DNA of 64,000 bases, taken from NCBI RefSeq assembly GCF_002220365.1, contig NZ_MTHB01000278.1:1-64000 (forward strand), written 5' to 3'. Made by a program: the position numbers and the translations under genes. This document shows, in pieces, positions 52,025 through 60,767 of this stretch. Under the pieces are notes generated by a model. That model did no database searches. It worked only from the letters and a program-made list of their open reading frames with translations, and had not been told where the DNA came from. The stretch is from Caballeronia sordidicola. GTDB taxonomy: Bacteria > Pseudomonadota > Gammaproteobacteria > Burkholderiales > Burkholderiaceae. The stretch's first letter is position 1, and every line of letters starts with the position of its first letter.

Positions 52025-52087
52025 GTATCAACACGTTGCTACAATCGATTTTATATATTGCAGCACAGAGTGTCAACGCGTCGATAC
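52025..52087 (-). promoter_or_regulatory. mazEF promoter with two related operators
   Basis: On the minus strand -35 TTGACA (52076-52071) and -10 TAAAAT (52053-52048) are separated by 17 bp. A near-perfect dyad GTATCAAC-N2-GTTGCTAC (52025-52042) lies downstream of the -10 and a related dyad GTGTCAAC-N2-GTCGATAC (52070-52087) covers the -35. Their similarity suggests two sites for one repressor. Confidence 0.78.
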
Positions 52088-52479
52088 AGGCGAGTTGCAA
52101 GCTTCCTGACCGTACATGTTCGGCATAGCGCAGTCACTTGGACTCCTGCAACTGAGCGAGTCAATGAATGAGTAAACCGCCGGTTAGCTAACCGGACAGC
52201 CCGCCCGAGCCCGATGAACCTCACTGCGAGCACCCCGATTTACCGATGAATGTAGCCCTTACCTGCAATCGTGAATCGCAAGCACCGCGAGAGCGCGGCC
52301 CTCATCGATGGCACCGGATTTGCTGACTCTCATCGTCTCCCTTCGCCTCATTGGCTTGCACTCCGCAATGCCCAAGCGAATGGCATCAGCGCCTCTGTCA
52401 GCCAGACACGCCGACTCTCTCCGGGCGCGTCCAGCCAAACTCTGCGCTAACTCGATCGAGCGAGGAGCTTTATATCGCC
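52088..52479. other. Intergenic region, no gene seen
   Basis: Between mazE and paoA. Short ORFs here overlap each other and lack ribosome sites or motifs. A GAGGAG at 52462-52467 lies 12 nt before the paoA ATG. Nothing else was recognised. Confidence 0.4.
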
Positions 52480-53196
52480 ATGCGCCACATCAATGTTCCC
52501 CACAACAGCGACTCAGACCCCGAATCGGACGAAACAATAAAACCGTCCCGCCGCAAGTTCCTGCAATCCGCAGCAGCAGCGGTAGCCGTCACCGCCGCGC
52601 CGCTCGCCCATGCGCAGCAACCGGCAGCGACTTCCGCACCGCCGCCTCCAACGACAATGCCCTCCGCGGCCGCGCCGCTCATGCCCGTGAAGCTGACCAT
52701 CAACGGCCACGCTTACGAAATGCAACTCGAAGCACGCACGACCCTGCTGGACGCATTGCGCGAATACGCAAGCCTCACCGGCACGAAGAAAGGCTGCGAC
52801 CGGGGCCAATGCGGCGCGTGCACGGTGATCGCGAATGGTCGCCGCATCAACTCGTGCCTGACGCTCGCCGTCATGCACGAGGGCGAATCAATCATCACCG
52901 TGGAAGGACTCGCCAACGCGCAGACGCTCACCCTCAGCCCGATACAAAAGGCGTTCATCGATCATGACGCGTTCCAGTGCGGTTTCTGTACGCCCGGTCA
53001 ACTGTGTTCGGCAACCGCGCTGATAGACGAATTCCGTGCCGGCGACGCCAGCGCCGCGACCGCCGATGTCCGCTTCCGTCCGCCCCAACTCTCCGACGAT
53101 GAAATCCGCGAACGCATGAGCGGCAATATCTGTCGCTGTGGTGCGTACCCGAACATTGTCGCGGCGGTGAAAACCGTCGCGATCAATAAAGCTTAG
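52480..53196 (+). CDS. paoA: Periplasmic aldehyde oxidoreductase [2Fe-2S] subunit (PaoA-like)
   Basis: 238 aa from ATG 52480; the frame is open to 52351 but the added part is not family-like. A twin-arginine signal (SRRKFLQSAAAAVAVTAAPLAHA, residues about 22-44) directs folded export. Two [2Fe-2S] domains: CDRGQCGACTV with C upstream and in NSC, and CGFCTPGQLCS with ICRCGAYPNI. With PaoB and PaoC it forms the periplasmic molybdenum enzyme that oxidises aromatic and other aldehydes. Gap to paoB is 9 bp. The Tat signal lies on this subunit only, as in E. coli PaoABC. Confidence 0.9.
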   Translation: MRHINVPHNSDSDPESDETIKPSRRKFLQSAAAAVAVTAAPLAHAQQPAATSAPPPPTTMPSAAAPLMPVKLTINGHAYEMQLEARTTLLDALREYASLTGTKKGCDRGQCGACTVIANGRRINSCLTLAVMHEGESIITVEGLANAQTLTLSPIQKAFIDHDAFQCGFCTPGQLCSATALIDEFRAGDASAATADVRFRPPQLSDDEIRERMSGNICRCGAYPNIVAAVKTVAINKA

Positions 53197-53205
53197 GAGC
53201 GCCAC

Positions 53206-54195
53206 ATGGATGCCATCTCTTACGAACGCGCCACTGACGTGAGCGCGGCGATCAAGGCAGCGCAGCAGCCGGGTGTCGCGTTTATCGGCGGCGGAACGAA
53301 TCTGCTCGACCTGATGAAAGGCGGAGTCGCGCGGCCGGTGAAGCTCGTCGACATCACGCATATAGCCGGCCTGAACACGGTGAGCGAGCTGCCCGACGGC
53401 GGCCTGCGGATTGGTGCGCTGGTTCGCAACAGCGACGCCGCGAATCATGCATGGATTCGCGAACGGTATCCGCTGCTGTCGCAGGCGTTCCTCGCGGGTG
53501 CATCGGCGCAGTTGCGCAACATGGCAACCGTTGGCGGCAACCTGATGCAACGCACGCGCTGTTATTACTTCTATGACACCGGCTTTCCCCAATGCAACAA
53601 ACGCACCCCCGGAAGCGGCTGCGCAGCGATAGAAGGCAACAGCCGCATCCACGCCATCCTCGGCGCAAGCGCGCAATGCATCGCGACGAATCCATCCGAC
53701 ATGAACGTGGCACTCGCCGCGCTCGATGCCGTGGTGCGCGTGAACGGCCCCCAGGGTGAACGCACCATTGCGTTCGCGGAGTTTCATCGCTTACCGGGCG
53801 ATCATCCTGAAGTCGATACCACGCTGCAGCCTGGCGAATTGATCACGTCCGTCGATCTGCCGCCTCCGTTGTTCGCGCAGCACTCGCATTACCTGAAGGT
53901 GCGTGACCGCGCGAGCTACGCGTTCGCGCTTGTCTCGGTGGCCGCCGCATTGCAGATGGACGGCAACACCGTGAGGACGGCGCGCATTGCGCTGGGTGGC
54001 GTCGCGCACAAACCGTGGCGTGCCACGGCGAGTGAGCAAGCGCTCACTGGCCAGCCGTTATCGCGCGACTCGTTGCGTAGCGCCGCGGCGCTTGCTGTTC
54101 GCGACGCGCGGAGTTATCGCGAGAATGGCTTCAAGATCGAACTGGCGCAGCGCGCGATTATCCGCGCGGTGTCGACTGCAGGAGGTGTGGCATGA
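53206..54195 (+). CDS. paoB: Periplasmic aldehyde oxidoreductase FAD subunit (PaoB-like)
   Basis: 329 aa. The FAD motif GVAFIGGGTNLLDLMKGGVARP and LRNMATVGGNLMQRTRC are clear. An inserted loop RCYYFYDTGFPQCNKRTPGSGC supplies the extra cysteines that bind a [4Fe-4S] cluster in E. coli PaoB, distinguishing it from HmfB in the same window. The downstream paoC start overlaps its stop as ATGA. It has no own signal and would be carried out with PaoA by the Tat system. Confidence 0.92.
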   Translation: MDAISYERATDVSAAIKAAQQPGVAFIGGGTNLLDLMKGGVARPVKLVDITHIAGLNTVSELPDGGLRIGALVRNSDAANHAWIRERYPLLSQAFLAGASAQLRNMATVGGNLMQRTRCYYFYDTGFPQCNKRTPGSGCAAIEGNSRIHAILGASAQCIATNPSDMNVALAALDAVVRVNGPQGERTIAFAEFHRLPGDHPEVDTTLQPGELITSVDLPPPLFAQHSHYLKVRDRASYAFALVSVAAALQMDGNTVRTARIALGGVAHKPWRATASEQALTGQPLSRDSLRSAAALAVRDARSYRENGFKIELAQRAIIRAVSTAGGVA

Positions 54196-56420
54196 GTGTT
54201 CTTGGACAACCGCTCGACCGCACCGACGGTCTTCTGAAAGTCACGGGCCAGGCGAAATATTCCGCCGATAACCCCGAAGCGAAGCTCGCCCATGCGGTGC
54301 TGGTGACAAGCACGATCGCGCATGGCAGGGTCGCTTCAATGGATACCGCGCGCACCCAAGCCATGCCCGGCGTGCTGCTCGTGATGACTCACGAAACCGC
54401 GATGCGCCTGCCCAATGGCGGCAAACCCGATGCCGAGCCGCCGGCCGTGCGCAGATTGTCGCTCCTGCAAACCGACGAAGTGCGCTACAGCAACGAGCCC
54501 GTGGCCGTAGTCGTTGCTGATACGCTGGAACGGGCAACCGATGGCGCCCGCAAACTCCAGGCATCGATTCGTTACGAAGCCGCGACGCCGAACGCGGACT
54601 ATCAGCGCGCGAAAGGCACTGCTTACCAGCCGGAAAAAATGATGGGCCGGCCAATCAACACACAGCGCGGCGATGTGGCTGCCGGTCTGCTCCAGGGCCC
54701 TACTCGACTCGACGTGGTCTACACCACGCCGAACGAACACCACAATCCGATGGAGCCGCACGCCACGCTTGCTCGCTGGGATGGCCCAAACCTCACCCTC
54801 TACGATGCAACGCAAGGTGTCTCCGGCGCACGCGGCGCGGTGGCGAAAACGCTCGGCATCCCAGAGGCGAACGTGCGCGTGCTCTGCCCGTTCGTCGGCG
54901 GCGGCTTTGGATGCAAAGGTTCCGCGTGGTCGCATGTCGTGCTCGCCGCCATGGCCGCGAAGCAAACCGGCCGCCCGGTTCGCCTCGTGCTGGAGCGTCC
55001 GCAGATGTTCGGCATGGTCGGCAACCGGCCGTTCACAGACCAGCATATCCAGATCTCGGCCCGCGACGACGGCACGCTCACCGGCATGCGCCATGACGTG
55101 ATCTCGACCACGTCGACGTTCGAAGACTGGAACGAGAGCTCAGCCATCCTCACGCGCATGCTGTATGCCGTGCCGAACCAGGCGACCACGCACAAGCTGG
55201 TGAAACTCGATGTCGGCACACCGACGTTCATGCGCGCGCCCGGAGAAACGAGTGGCTCGTTCGCGCTCGAATCCGCGATGGATGAAATGGCGTACGAGCT
55301 GAACATGGACCCGCTCGCTTTCCGGCTGAAGAACTATGCCGAGATGGAGCCGCAGGAAAAGAGGCCGTGGTCGGAGAAGTCTTTGCGCGAGTGTTATCAG
55401 ATTGGCGCCGACAAATTCGGCTGGTCGAGGCGTAATCCGAAACCACGGTCCATGCGCGACGGCAACACGCTGATCGGTCTTGGCATGGCGACGGCAACCT
55501 ATCCGGCGAACCGCAGCGAGGCATCCGCGATTGCGCGCATCTTGCCGGACGGCACGGCGATGGTCGCATCGGGCACGCAGGATCTCGGCACCGGCACTTA
55601 TACCGTGATGACGCAGGTGGCCGCCGACGCGTTAGGCTTCCCGATGGATAAGGTCGAGTTCGCACTCGGCGATTCGTCGCTGCCGCACGCGCCGGTGTCG
55701 GGCGGTTCGCAGTCGGTGGCGAGCGTATCGCCTGCCGTGCGCGCGGCGGCGTCGCAGGCGCGCGCCAAGTTGATCGCCATGGCGATAGCGGACTCGGGTT
55801 CGCCGCTAAGCGGAGGTTCCACCGACGATGTCACTGTCGACAACGGCTGGATCATCAGCCGCGCTGATCCGTCGAAGCGCGATCCGGCTGCCGCAGTGAT
55901 CGCGCGCAACGGCGGCAAGCCGATTGAAGCGATGGCGACCACCAAGCCCGGCGATGAAAAACAGCAGTTCGCGTTTCACTCGTTCGGCGCGGTGTTCACG
56001 GAAGTTCACGTCGATGCCGATCTGGGCACAATCCGCGTGCCGCGCATTGTGGGGGTATACGACGTCGGCAGCCTGCTCAACGAAAAGACCGCTCATAGCC
56101 AGTTGATGGGCGGCCTTGTGTGGGGCATCGGCTCCGCGCTGACCGAGAAGAGCGAACTCGATGCGCGTTATGGCCGCTACACCAATGCCAACCTTGCCGA
56201 GTATCACGTGCCGGTAAACGCCGATATCGGTTTGCTCGACATCACCTTGCTGGGCAAACCCGATGCGCATATCAACCCGCTCGGCGCGCGCGGGATTGGC
56301 GAGATCGGCATTACGGGGGTGGCCGGATCGATCGCGAATGCCGTGTATCACGCGACCGGTGTGCGGGTGCGCGATTTGCCGATCACGCTAGACAAGGTGA
56401 TGCCGAAAACAACGGTCTGA
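54192..56420 (+). CDS. paoC: Periplasmic aldehyde oxidoreductase molybdenum subunit (PaoC-like)
   Basis: 742 aa. Large-subunit features of the xanthine-oxidase family: the hammerhead LKVTGQAKYSADNPEAKLAHAVLV, molybdenum-pocket segments FVGGGFGCKGSAW and RAPGETSGSFALESAMDEMAYEL, and the catalytic Glu in GARGIGEIGITGVAGSIANAVYHATG. The cofactor is probably molybdopterin cytosine dinucleotide, as in E. coli PaoC, which fits the MocA-like cytidylyltransferase gene 122 bp downstream. Final C-terminal residues are unremarkable. Probably a detoxifier of aldehydes in the periplasm, possibly complementing the furan pathway; that link is inference. Confidence 0.92.
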   Translation: MSVLGQPLDRTDGLLKVTGQAKYSADNPEAKLAHAVLVTSTIAHGRVASMDTARTQAMPGVLLVMTHETAMRLPNGGKPDAEPPAVRRLSLLQTDEVRYSNEPVAVVVADTLERATDGARKLQASIRYEAATPNADYQRAKGTAYQPEKMMGRPINTQRGDVAAGLLQGPTRLDVVYTTPNEHHNPMEPHATLARWDGPNLTLYDATQGVSGARGAVAKTLGIPEANVRVLCPFVGGGFGCKGSAWSHVVLAAMAAKQTGRPVRLVLERPQMFGMVGNRPFTDQHIQISARDDGTLTGMRHDVISTTSTFEDWNESSAILTRMLYAVPNQATTHKLVKLDVGTPTFMRAPGETSGSFALESAMDEMAYELNMDPLAFRLKNYAEMEPQEKRPWSEKSLRECYQIGADKFGWSRRNPKPRSMRDGNTLIGLGMATATYPANRSEASAIARILPDGTAMVASGTQDLGTGTYTVMTQVAADALGFPMDKVEFALGDSSLPHAPVSGGSQSVASVSPAVRAAASQARAKLIAMAIADSGSPLSGGSTDDVTVDNGWIISRADPSKRDPAAAVIARNGGKPIEAMATTKPGDEKQQFAFHSFGAVFTEVHVDADLGTIRVPRIVGVYDVGSLLNEKTAHSQLMGGLVWGIGSALTEKSELDARYGRYTNANLAEYHVPVNADIGLLDITLLGKPDAHINPLGARGIGEIGITGVAGSIANAVYHATGVRVRDLPITLDKVMPKTTV

Positions 56421-56542
56421 CGTTTTTGTCAGGAAAACCGTGCGGGTGCATTTGCGGTGCATGCCGCGCGGTTTATTTTCGTGCTTGCGGCATGCCTCGG
56501 TGCTTGTCAGAATCGACGCTTCTTACTATCAGGAAGCCGGCC

Positions 56543-57130
56543 ATGAGTTATTCATCGAGTGCGACCGGCATTGTGCTGGCAGCCGGTTACGGTTCCCGAT
56601 TCGACCCAAGCGGTCTTCACAACAAACTTCTCGCCACGCTCCCTGACGGCACGCCGGTCGTATTCCAGTCCGCTCGGCGATTGCTGTCGGCGGTGTCACG
56701 GGTGGTGGCAGTGGTGCGGCCGGGGTCGGAAAAGCTGGCGGAGGTGTTGAACGAAGCGGGCTGCGACGTGATGTTTTCCATCGATGCCGAGCGCGGCATG
56801 GGCGCGACGCTTGCCGCTGCAGTTCGAGCGACCCAGGACGCGCAAGGCTGGCTGGTCACGCTGGGCGATATGCCGTGGATCGAGCCGGGGACGGTCGAGG
56901 CGGTGGCGCGATCGCTGGACGCGGGGGCATCGATTGTTGCGCCGTTTTATCGCGGGCAAAGGGGACATCCGGCGGGGTTTGGCGCCATGCAGCTGGACGC
57001 GCTTAGCGCGCTCGATGGCGATGCCGGCGCGCGGGCGCTGTTTATGTCGGAAGCGGTCGAGCGCATCGATGTTGAGGACGCAAATATTTTGCGCGATGTG
57101 GATTTACCGGGGGATTTACAGCTGCATTGA
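56543..57130 (+). CDS. mocA: MocA-like molybdenum cofactor cytidylyltransferase
   Basis: 195 aa from ATG 56543 (AGGAAG upstream); the frame is open far into paoC but that is shadow sequence. Nucleotidyltransferase motifs: GIVLAAGYGSRFDPSGLHNKLL for nucleotide binding, LVTLGDMPWIEPGTV with the metal Asp, and RGQRGHPAGFGA. It should join CTP and molybdopterin to make the MCD cofactor needed by PaoC and possibly HmfA. No XdhC/PaoD-type chaperone gene follows, unlike in E. coli. Its last 15 bp overlap the degenerate toxin gene on the other strand. Confidence 0.86.
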   Translation: MSYSSSATGIVLAAGYGSRFDPSGLHNKLLATLPDGTPVVFQSARRLLSAVSRVVAVVRPGSEKLAEVLNEAGCDVMFSIDAERGMGATLAAAVRATQDAQGWLVTLGDMPWIEPGTVEAVARSLDAGASIVAPFYRGQRGHPAGFGAMQLDALSALDGDAGARALFMSEAVERIDVEDANILRDVDLPGDLQLH

Positions 57131-57427
57131 GATTTCCTGGTACCGATCTTCCGCTGCGTCATACACGTCGCCGTCGCCGTCGTCGCGTTTGCCAACCGCG
57201 ATGACAACAACCTTAGCAATCTCGTCCTGTACCCGATAGACAAGCCTAAATCCTCGGGTATGAAGCTTCATCTTGTAGCAGTCCTTCGTTCCGTGTCGCC
57301 GCGAAGCTGGAACTTTCGGGTTCGCAAACCTCTCGTCCGGCTTCCGCGCGAACTGCCGTCGCGTCTCGGCGTCAAGCTTTCGTCACTCCTTTTCCGTGTT
57401 GATTCTGAACCTCAGCTTGTAAGTCAT
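57116..57427 (-). pseudogene. RelE/ParE-type toxin gene interrupted by an in-frame TGA
   Basis: Translating the minus strand from ATG 57427 (overlapping the antitoxin stop as ATGA) gives MTYKLRFRINTEKE, then TGA at 57385-57383, then RKLDAETRRQFARKPDERF...KDCYKMKLHTRGFRLVYRVQDEIAKVVVIAVGKRDD to a TAA at 57118-57116. The remainder has the RelE-fold hallmarks (RLVYRV, VVIAVGKR). In the family the residue at the stop is normally Trp (EKEWRKL), so a single TGG to TGA change explains it. A full toxin cannot be made without readthrough. The sequence otherwise looks undamaged, so the mutation may be recent. Confidence 0.8.
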
Positions 57428-57666
57428 TTGTGGATGTCGGCCTCGACCAGCGGTTTGTTCTGCGTTGCGCGGACAAGGTCGGCTAATTCATAGTCCTTCA
57501 GCCGGTCAAGCAGCGCTTCATACTGGTCGGCTGGCAGCAGGTACGCCACCGGCTTGTTGCGATTGAGAATGGCTACCGCCCCGCCGCCCGCGTTTTCGAT
57601 GACGGCGGTCGGGTTGAGCTTTAGCTCCGAAATCCCCACTGATTGGGTGGCGTGAATAGCTTCCAT
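57424..57666 (-). CDS. Phd/YefM-family antitoxin, partner of the broken RelE gene
   Basis: 80 aa from ATG 57666 (an in-frame TTG at 57693 is possible). TQSVGISELKLNPTAVIENAGGGAVAILNRNKPVAYLLPADQYEALLDRL is the Phd/YefM DNA-binding fold with the conserved N-terminal SVGISELK and the AYLLP strand; the tail (ELADLVRATQNKPLVEADIHK) would bind the toxin. The stop overlaps the toxin ATG, so the pair was a normal operon. It is intact although the toxin frame is interrupted. It may remain as a repressor or be free to decay. Confidence 0.85.
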   Translation of the reverse strand: MEAIHATQSVGISELKLNPTAVIENAGGGAVAILNRNKPVAYLLPADQYEALLDRLKDYELADLVRATQNKPLVEADIHK

Positions 57667-57765
57667 GGTCTTGTCCAGCGAAATGATCTTCAAGAAGACC
57701 TGATATTAGCTCTTTTTAGAGACCACAATATAGCCGCACTCACGCATCCAATCGCCCATCATCTC

Positions 57766-58461
57766 TCAAGCGGCCATCGCTCCGTCCTCGTCTGTCTTCG
57801 ACAAAAAACATCGCCGGCTCACATCCACCAGGGTCGCACCGAACCCCTTCAGCGCGCGAAAGTCCGTACGCGCACTCGTGACCACCCTCGGCGCCGCGCT
57901 CCACGCAATCGACGCCCCATTCGCAATCAACGCCTCCACCAGCGCTACATCCTCGTTATGCTCGACCGGTGCAAACCCGCCCACTCGCACATACGCCTCG
58001 GCTGACACCCCCATGTTCGCGCCATGAATATGCCGATGGCCGTCGGCATCGGTATAAGTGCGCGCGAAATGCTCCCGCACAGCGGCCAGATGCGGCGACC
58101 AATCGTGGACGGCGATCACGCCGCACACTGCATCGGCGCGACAATCGAGCTGCCTGACCAGCCAGTCATCGGCGACGATGCTGTCTGCGTCAGTGAACGC
58201 CAGCCAGCGCGCGCCCAGCGACAACGCGTAACGCGCCCCCTCCGCCCTCGCCACGCCCACATTGCGCGCGGACACGCTGAGCACGTCGGCGCCGAGCGAG
58301 CCAGCGATGGCGAAAGTGTCGTCAATGCAATGATCGACGACGACGATCACGCGCACGTCCTCCCCCAGCAATTCGTAATGGTTAGCCGCGCGTTTTGCCG
58401 CGCTCACGCACGCCCCGATGTGCCCCGCTTCGTTGTGAGCCGGAATGATGATGCCAAGCAT
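57766..58461 (-). CDS. Family 2 glycosyltransferase
   Basis: 231 aa from ATG 58461 (GGGAGAG 7 nt upstream); the open frame to 58680 lacks a site. GT-A fold: MLGIIIPAHNEAGHIGACV, the nucleotide-binding VRVIVVVDHCIDDTF, the DxD-like motif WLAFTDADSIV, and the acceptor-side HGANMGVSAEAYVRVGGF with EDVALVEAL. Soluble and short, without membrane segments. Likely transfers a sugar to a lipid or carotenoid-like acceptor, but the acceptor is not indicated, and no other glycosylation genes are near. Confidence 0.85.
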   Translation of the reverse strand: MLGIIIPAHNEAGHIGACVSAAKRAANHYELLGEDVRVIVVVDHCIDDTFAIAGSLGADVLSVSARNVGVARAEGARYALSLGARWLAFTDADSIVADDWLVRQLDCRADAVCGVIAVHDWSPHLAAVREHFARTYTDADGHRHIHGANMGVSAEAYVRVGGFAPVEHNEDVALVEALIANGASIAWSAAPRVVTSARTDFRALKGFGATLVDVSRRCFLSKTDEDGAMAA

Positions 58462-58872
58462 GTTGGTCTCTCCCTTCGCATTTTGGGCGTCCGGATTGCC
58501 CGGACACAGTTGCCAAAGGACACAGCAATGGCTATTCCCAGCGAATTGAAAGGTCTGCCGGCGCCCAGGCGAAGTGTGGGCAAACGAACATTGGACGGAG
58601 TCGACAGTTGAAGCGCGGGGCAATACTTGGACTGCGTAGCGCGCCTGAAGCACACCCGCATTCACAAAACGAAGCAACAAGTTAGTCGGCTTAGCATGTT
58701 CAGCGAGAAGGCCGTTTCACAGAAAAACGGCCTCGGACGACTCAATAGTCCATCCGATCGTGAAATTTGTTGGCAACCCCTAGCTGGAACTTGACCAGCG
58801 TACAGGCGGTGAGGAATTCGAATTTGGACTTTTGCTAACCGATACCGCCACCGAGGCTTGCAGACTTCGGGC
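58462..58872. other. Intergenic region with a hairpin
   Basis: 411 bp between the glycosyltransferase start and the DUF2442 gene end. It contains a stem AGGCCGTTT (58709-58717) with AAACGGCCT (58725-58733) around a 7-nt loop, a probable terminator for the DUF4160-DUF2442 transcript though without a T run. Base composition is lower in GC than the flanking genes, and no coding sequence was recognised. Confidence 0.5.
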
Positions 58873-59325
58873 TCAACCGAAGTGCTTCGCGGCGTTTCCG
58901 TTGAACCGGTCTTCCGGCAACCCTGAGCCATCCTTACCTTGACGGGACTTTAGTAGTCCCTGAACGGAAATGTCGATATTGTGGTCTATCAAGGTGAGCG
59001 CCGTACCAGCAAAAGACAGCGCAATTGACGAAAGCGCGTCAGCGGGAACGTCGTCCAATTCCGATATCTGGTCCACCGGGATCACGACACTCTTTCCACG
59101 CGGGAAATGAATCATGATCACCGCCTCGTCTGGAAGATACTTCACACCCTCCGCAACACTGGGAACTGAGCTGGAAAGAGAACCATGCCAGGCGCTCTGG
59201 ATAGTCTCGAAAGCAGCTTTGAGCTTGAACATTGCGCCAGCCGGACGACGCTCCAAAACGAAAAGCGTGTCGGGTCCCTTGTCGAGATCGACAGGTTTCT
59301 CGTCAGGCGCATTGATGATTTTCAT
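58873..59325 (-). CDS. DUF2442-like protein, partner of DUF4160
   Basis: 150 aa. A central strand-rich part (VKYLPDEAVIMIHFPRGKSVVIPVDQISELDDVPADAL) and the ending GTALTLIDHNIDISVQGLLKS match the DUF2442 pattern, in which the family ends with a DIS-V-xxLL motif. The start overlaps the stop of the DUF4160 gene (ATGA). DUF4160-DUF2442 pairs are frequent on mobile islands and have been proposed as toxin-antitoxin-like modules, without a settled function. Longer than typical DUF2442 (about 80-100 aa) because of N- and C-terminal extensions. Confidence 0.65.
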   Translation of the reverse strand: MKIINAPDEKPVDLDKGPDTLFVLERRPAGAMFKLKAAFETIQSAWHGSLSSSVPSVAEGVKYLPDEAVIMIHFPRGKSVVIPVDQISELDDVPADALSSIALSFAGTALTLIDHNIDISVQGLLKSRQGKDGSGLPEDRFNGNAAKHFG

Positions 59326-59741
59326 AACTTGATCCCTACTTGCGTTCGGTCTGCCAAGTGCAACACGGTCAGACGCTGCGCAGGATCATACGTTCCCGCC
59401 TGGATGTTAACCAGCGTCCTTCCCGCCAGATTTGGCTTCACAACATACTGTTTTGCGTCGTCCCACGCCTGATTTTCCAGGCACGTGTTTTTTATAGCTT
59501 CCATCCAACTTTCCCTTGCCACGGGCAAGCGTCCTTTAATGATGGCGATGACGTCACTCTTCACCTGAGAAGGCACCCGCGCTGTATCCGGAATCACATC
59601 CAACAGACTTACCCCGTTGTGCCAGAACGAAAATTCAAACCGGGCGGACCAGTCGCCCCCATCCAGATGCACATGCGGCGGACAATGCTCGTCTCGTGTG
59701 AGCACAGCGATTCGCCTCCCCTTATATTGACCTACTTTCAT
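59322..59741 (-). CDS. DUF4160-family protein
   Basis: 139 aa. RIAVLTRDEHCPPHVHLDGGDWSARFEFSFWHNGVSLLDV contains the PPHVH core of DUF4160, with a C-terminal half of unknown type (NLAGRTLVNIQAGTYDPAQRLTVLHLADRTQVGI). First gene of a two-gene unit with DUF2442-like. The sequence here is lower in GC than the surrounding catabolic genes, suggesting acquisition. Function not established. Confidence 0.75.
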   Translation of the reverse strand: MKVGQYKGRRIAVLTRDEHCPPHVHLDGGDWSARFEFSFWHNGVSLLDVIPDTARVPSQVKSDVIAIIKGRLPVARESWMEAIKNTCLENQAWDDAKQYVVKPNLAGRTLVNIQAGTYDPAQRLTVLHLADRTQVGIKL

Positions 59742-59992
59742 CGATTTTATTCTCCCTTGTTTATGCGAAGGTTGCTTACAACTATTGGCGAGTAAGCGTC
59801 CGGGTGTGGTAAATATTACACACGAGGACCCGACCTTTGATAGCTGTCCAAACGGCTAACGAGTAAAACCGCCCGACACATTTTGGAGATGCAACTGAAA
59901 CAACACGTAACCTGAGTCAACTTTCCTGAAAGCTTGGCGTTAACCCGTGGACAGCGCCAATCCTGGCGACGATTTCCAAGGCAACCGACTCC

Positions 59993-60490
59993 ATGGCCGC
60001 CCTTCCGCTTTCAGCACTTCAGCAACGTCGACAAAAACAAGGCCATGCGGCGCTCGTTCCGAGATCCGCCGGGCAGCTCAAAGCGGAACACGATCGCATC
60101 GTCGGCCGCGCGCAGTTCTTTCTCCATGCCACCATCGCGCTGGCTATCGCGGGCGTGATCGCTGTCGCCATGCTGCCGTTCTCGTCCATTCCCAACGACT
60201 TCAGTTTTGGTGCCCAGGAAGTGGTCGGCGTGGCGGTGTTCGCGGCGTGCCTGTTCCTGCTGCACGAGCGCACAGAACTCACGCTGCGGCTCTACAACTA
60301 CGAACCCGTCGAACAGACCACTCAGGGCGAACTGCGTGCGCTGCTGCATCGTGTGCCGGAAGGCATTTCGTATCAAAACGCCCTCGCCGCCGACAACCGG
60401 ACGTTCGTGACCGTGGAAGCGGAAGAAATTCGTCTTCGCGCCGATGCATTCAAGCCGCAAGTTGAAGGTCTGGAACCGGCAGAAAGCTGA
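59993..60490 (+). CDS. Hypothetical inner-membrane protein with two helices
   Basis: 165 aa. The N-terminal 40 residues are polar (QLKAEHDRIVGRAQFF); two hydrophobic segments lie at about residues 45-65 and 75-92 (IALAIAGVIAVAMLPF and VVGVAVFAACLFLLH); the C-terminal half is a soluble tail (LYNYEPVEQTTQGELRALLHRVPEGISYQNALAADNR). A clear rho-independent terminator lies 137 bp past its stop. No family recognised. Confidence 0.7.
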   Translation: MAALPLSALQQRRQKQGHAALVPRSAGQLKAEHDRIVGRAQFFLHATIALAIAGVIAVAMLPFSSIPNDFSFGAQEVVGVAVFAACLFLLHERTELTLRLYNYEPVEQTTQGELRALLHRVPEGISYQNALAADNRTFVTVEAEEIRLRADAFKPQVEGLEPAES

Positions 60491-60627
60491 TGGTCGTGCC
60501 TTCCACCGCACAATAGCGCCGCCGCACGACACAGCATTAACTGCGACGAAAGACGGCACGAAGGACATTGCATAAGGCATTGCAAAAATCGACGTTCACC
60601 GGTGAAAATCCAGGTGTTCACCACTCT

Positions 60628-60671
60628 GAAAGCCGCCGCCCCGCATTCGCGGGCCGGCGGCTTTCATTTTT
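60628..60671 (+). terminator. Rho-independent terminator
   Basis: GAAAGCCGCCG (60628-60638) pairs with CGGCGGCTTTC (60655-60665), with further GC pairs inside and a short ATTC loop, followed by ATTTTTG. It serves the preceding plus-strand gene. Confidence 0.85.
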
Positions 60672-60767
60672 GTACGCGCGCGTCGAGCCTGTTTCTTGCT
60701 GAATGAATTCCGCCCGCGAACGCATTCTCGTCGTTCGCCCCCTGTTCACCCGCGGAGCAACACAGCC

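Noticed and set aside
57383..57385. Selenocysteine recoding of the TGA in the RelE-type gene
   Set aside because: The family has Trp here, no stem-loop of SECIS type follows clearly, and RelE toxins do not use selenocysteine; a nonsense mutation is simpler.
58662..58931. 89-codon minus-strand ORF
   Set aside because: It crosses the hairpin at 58709-58733 and overlaps the DUF2442-like gene end, with no ribosome site or motif.
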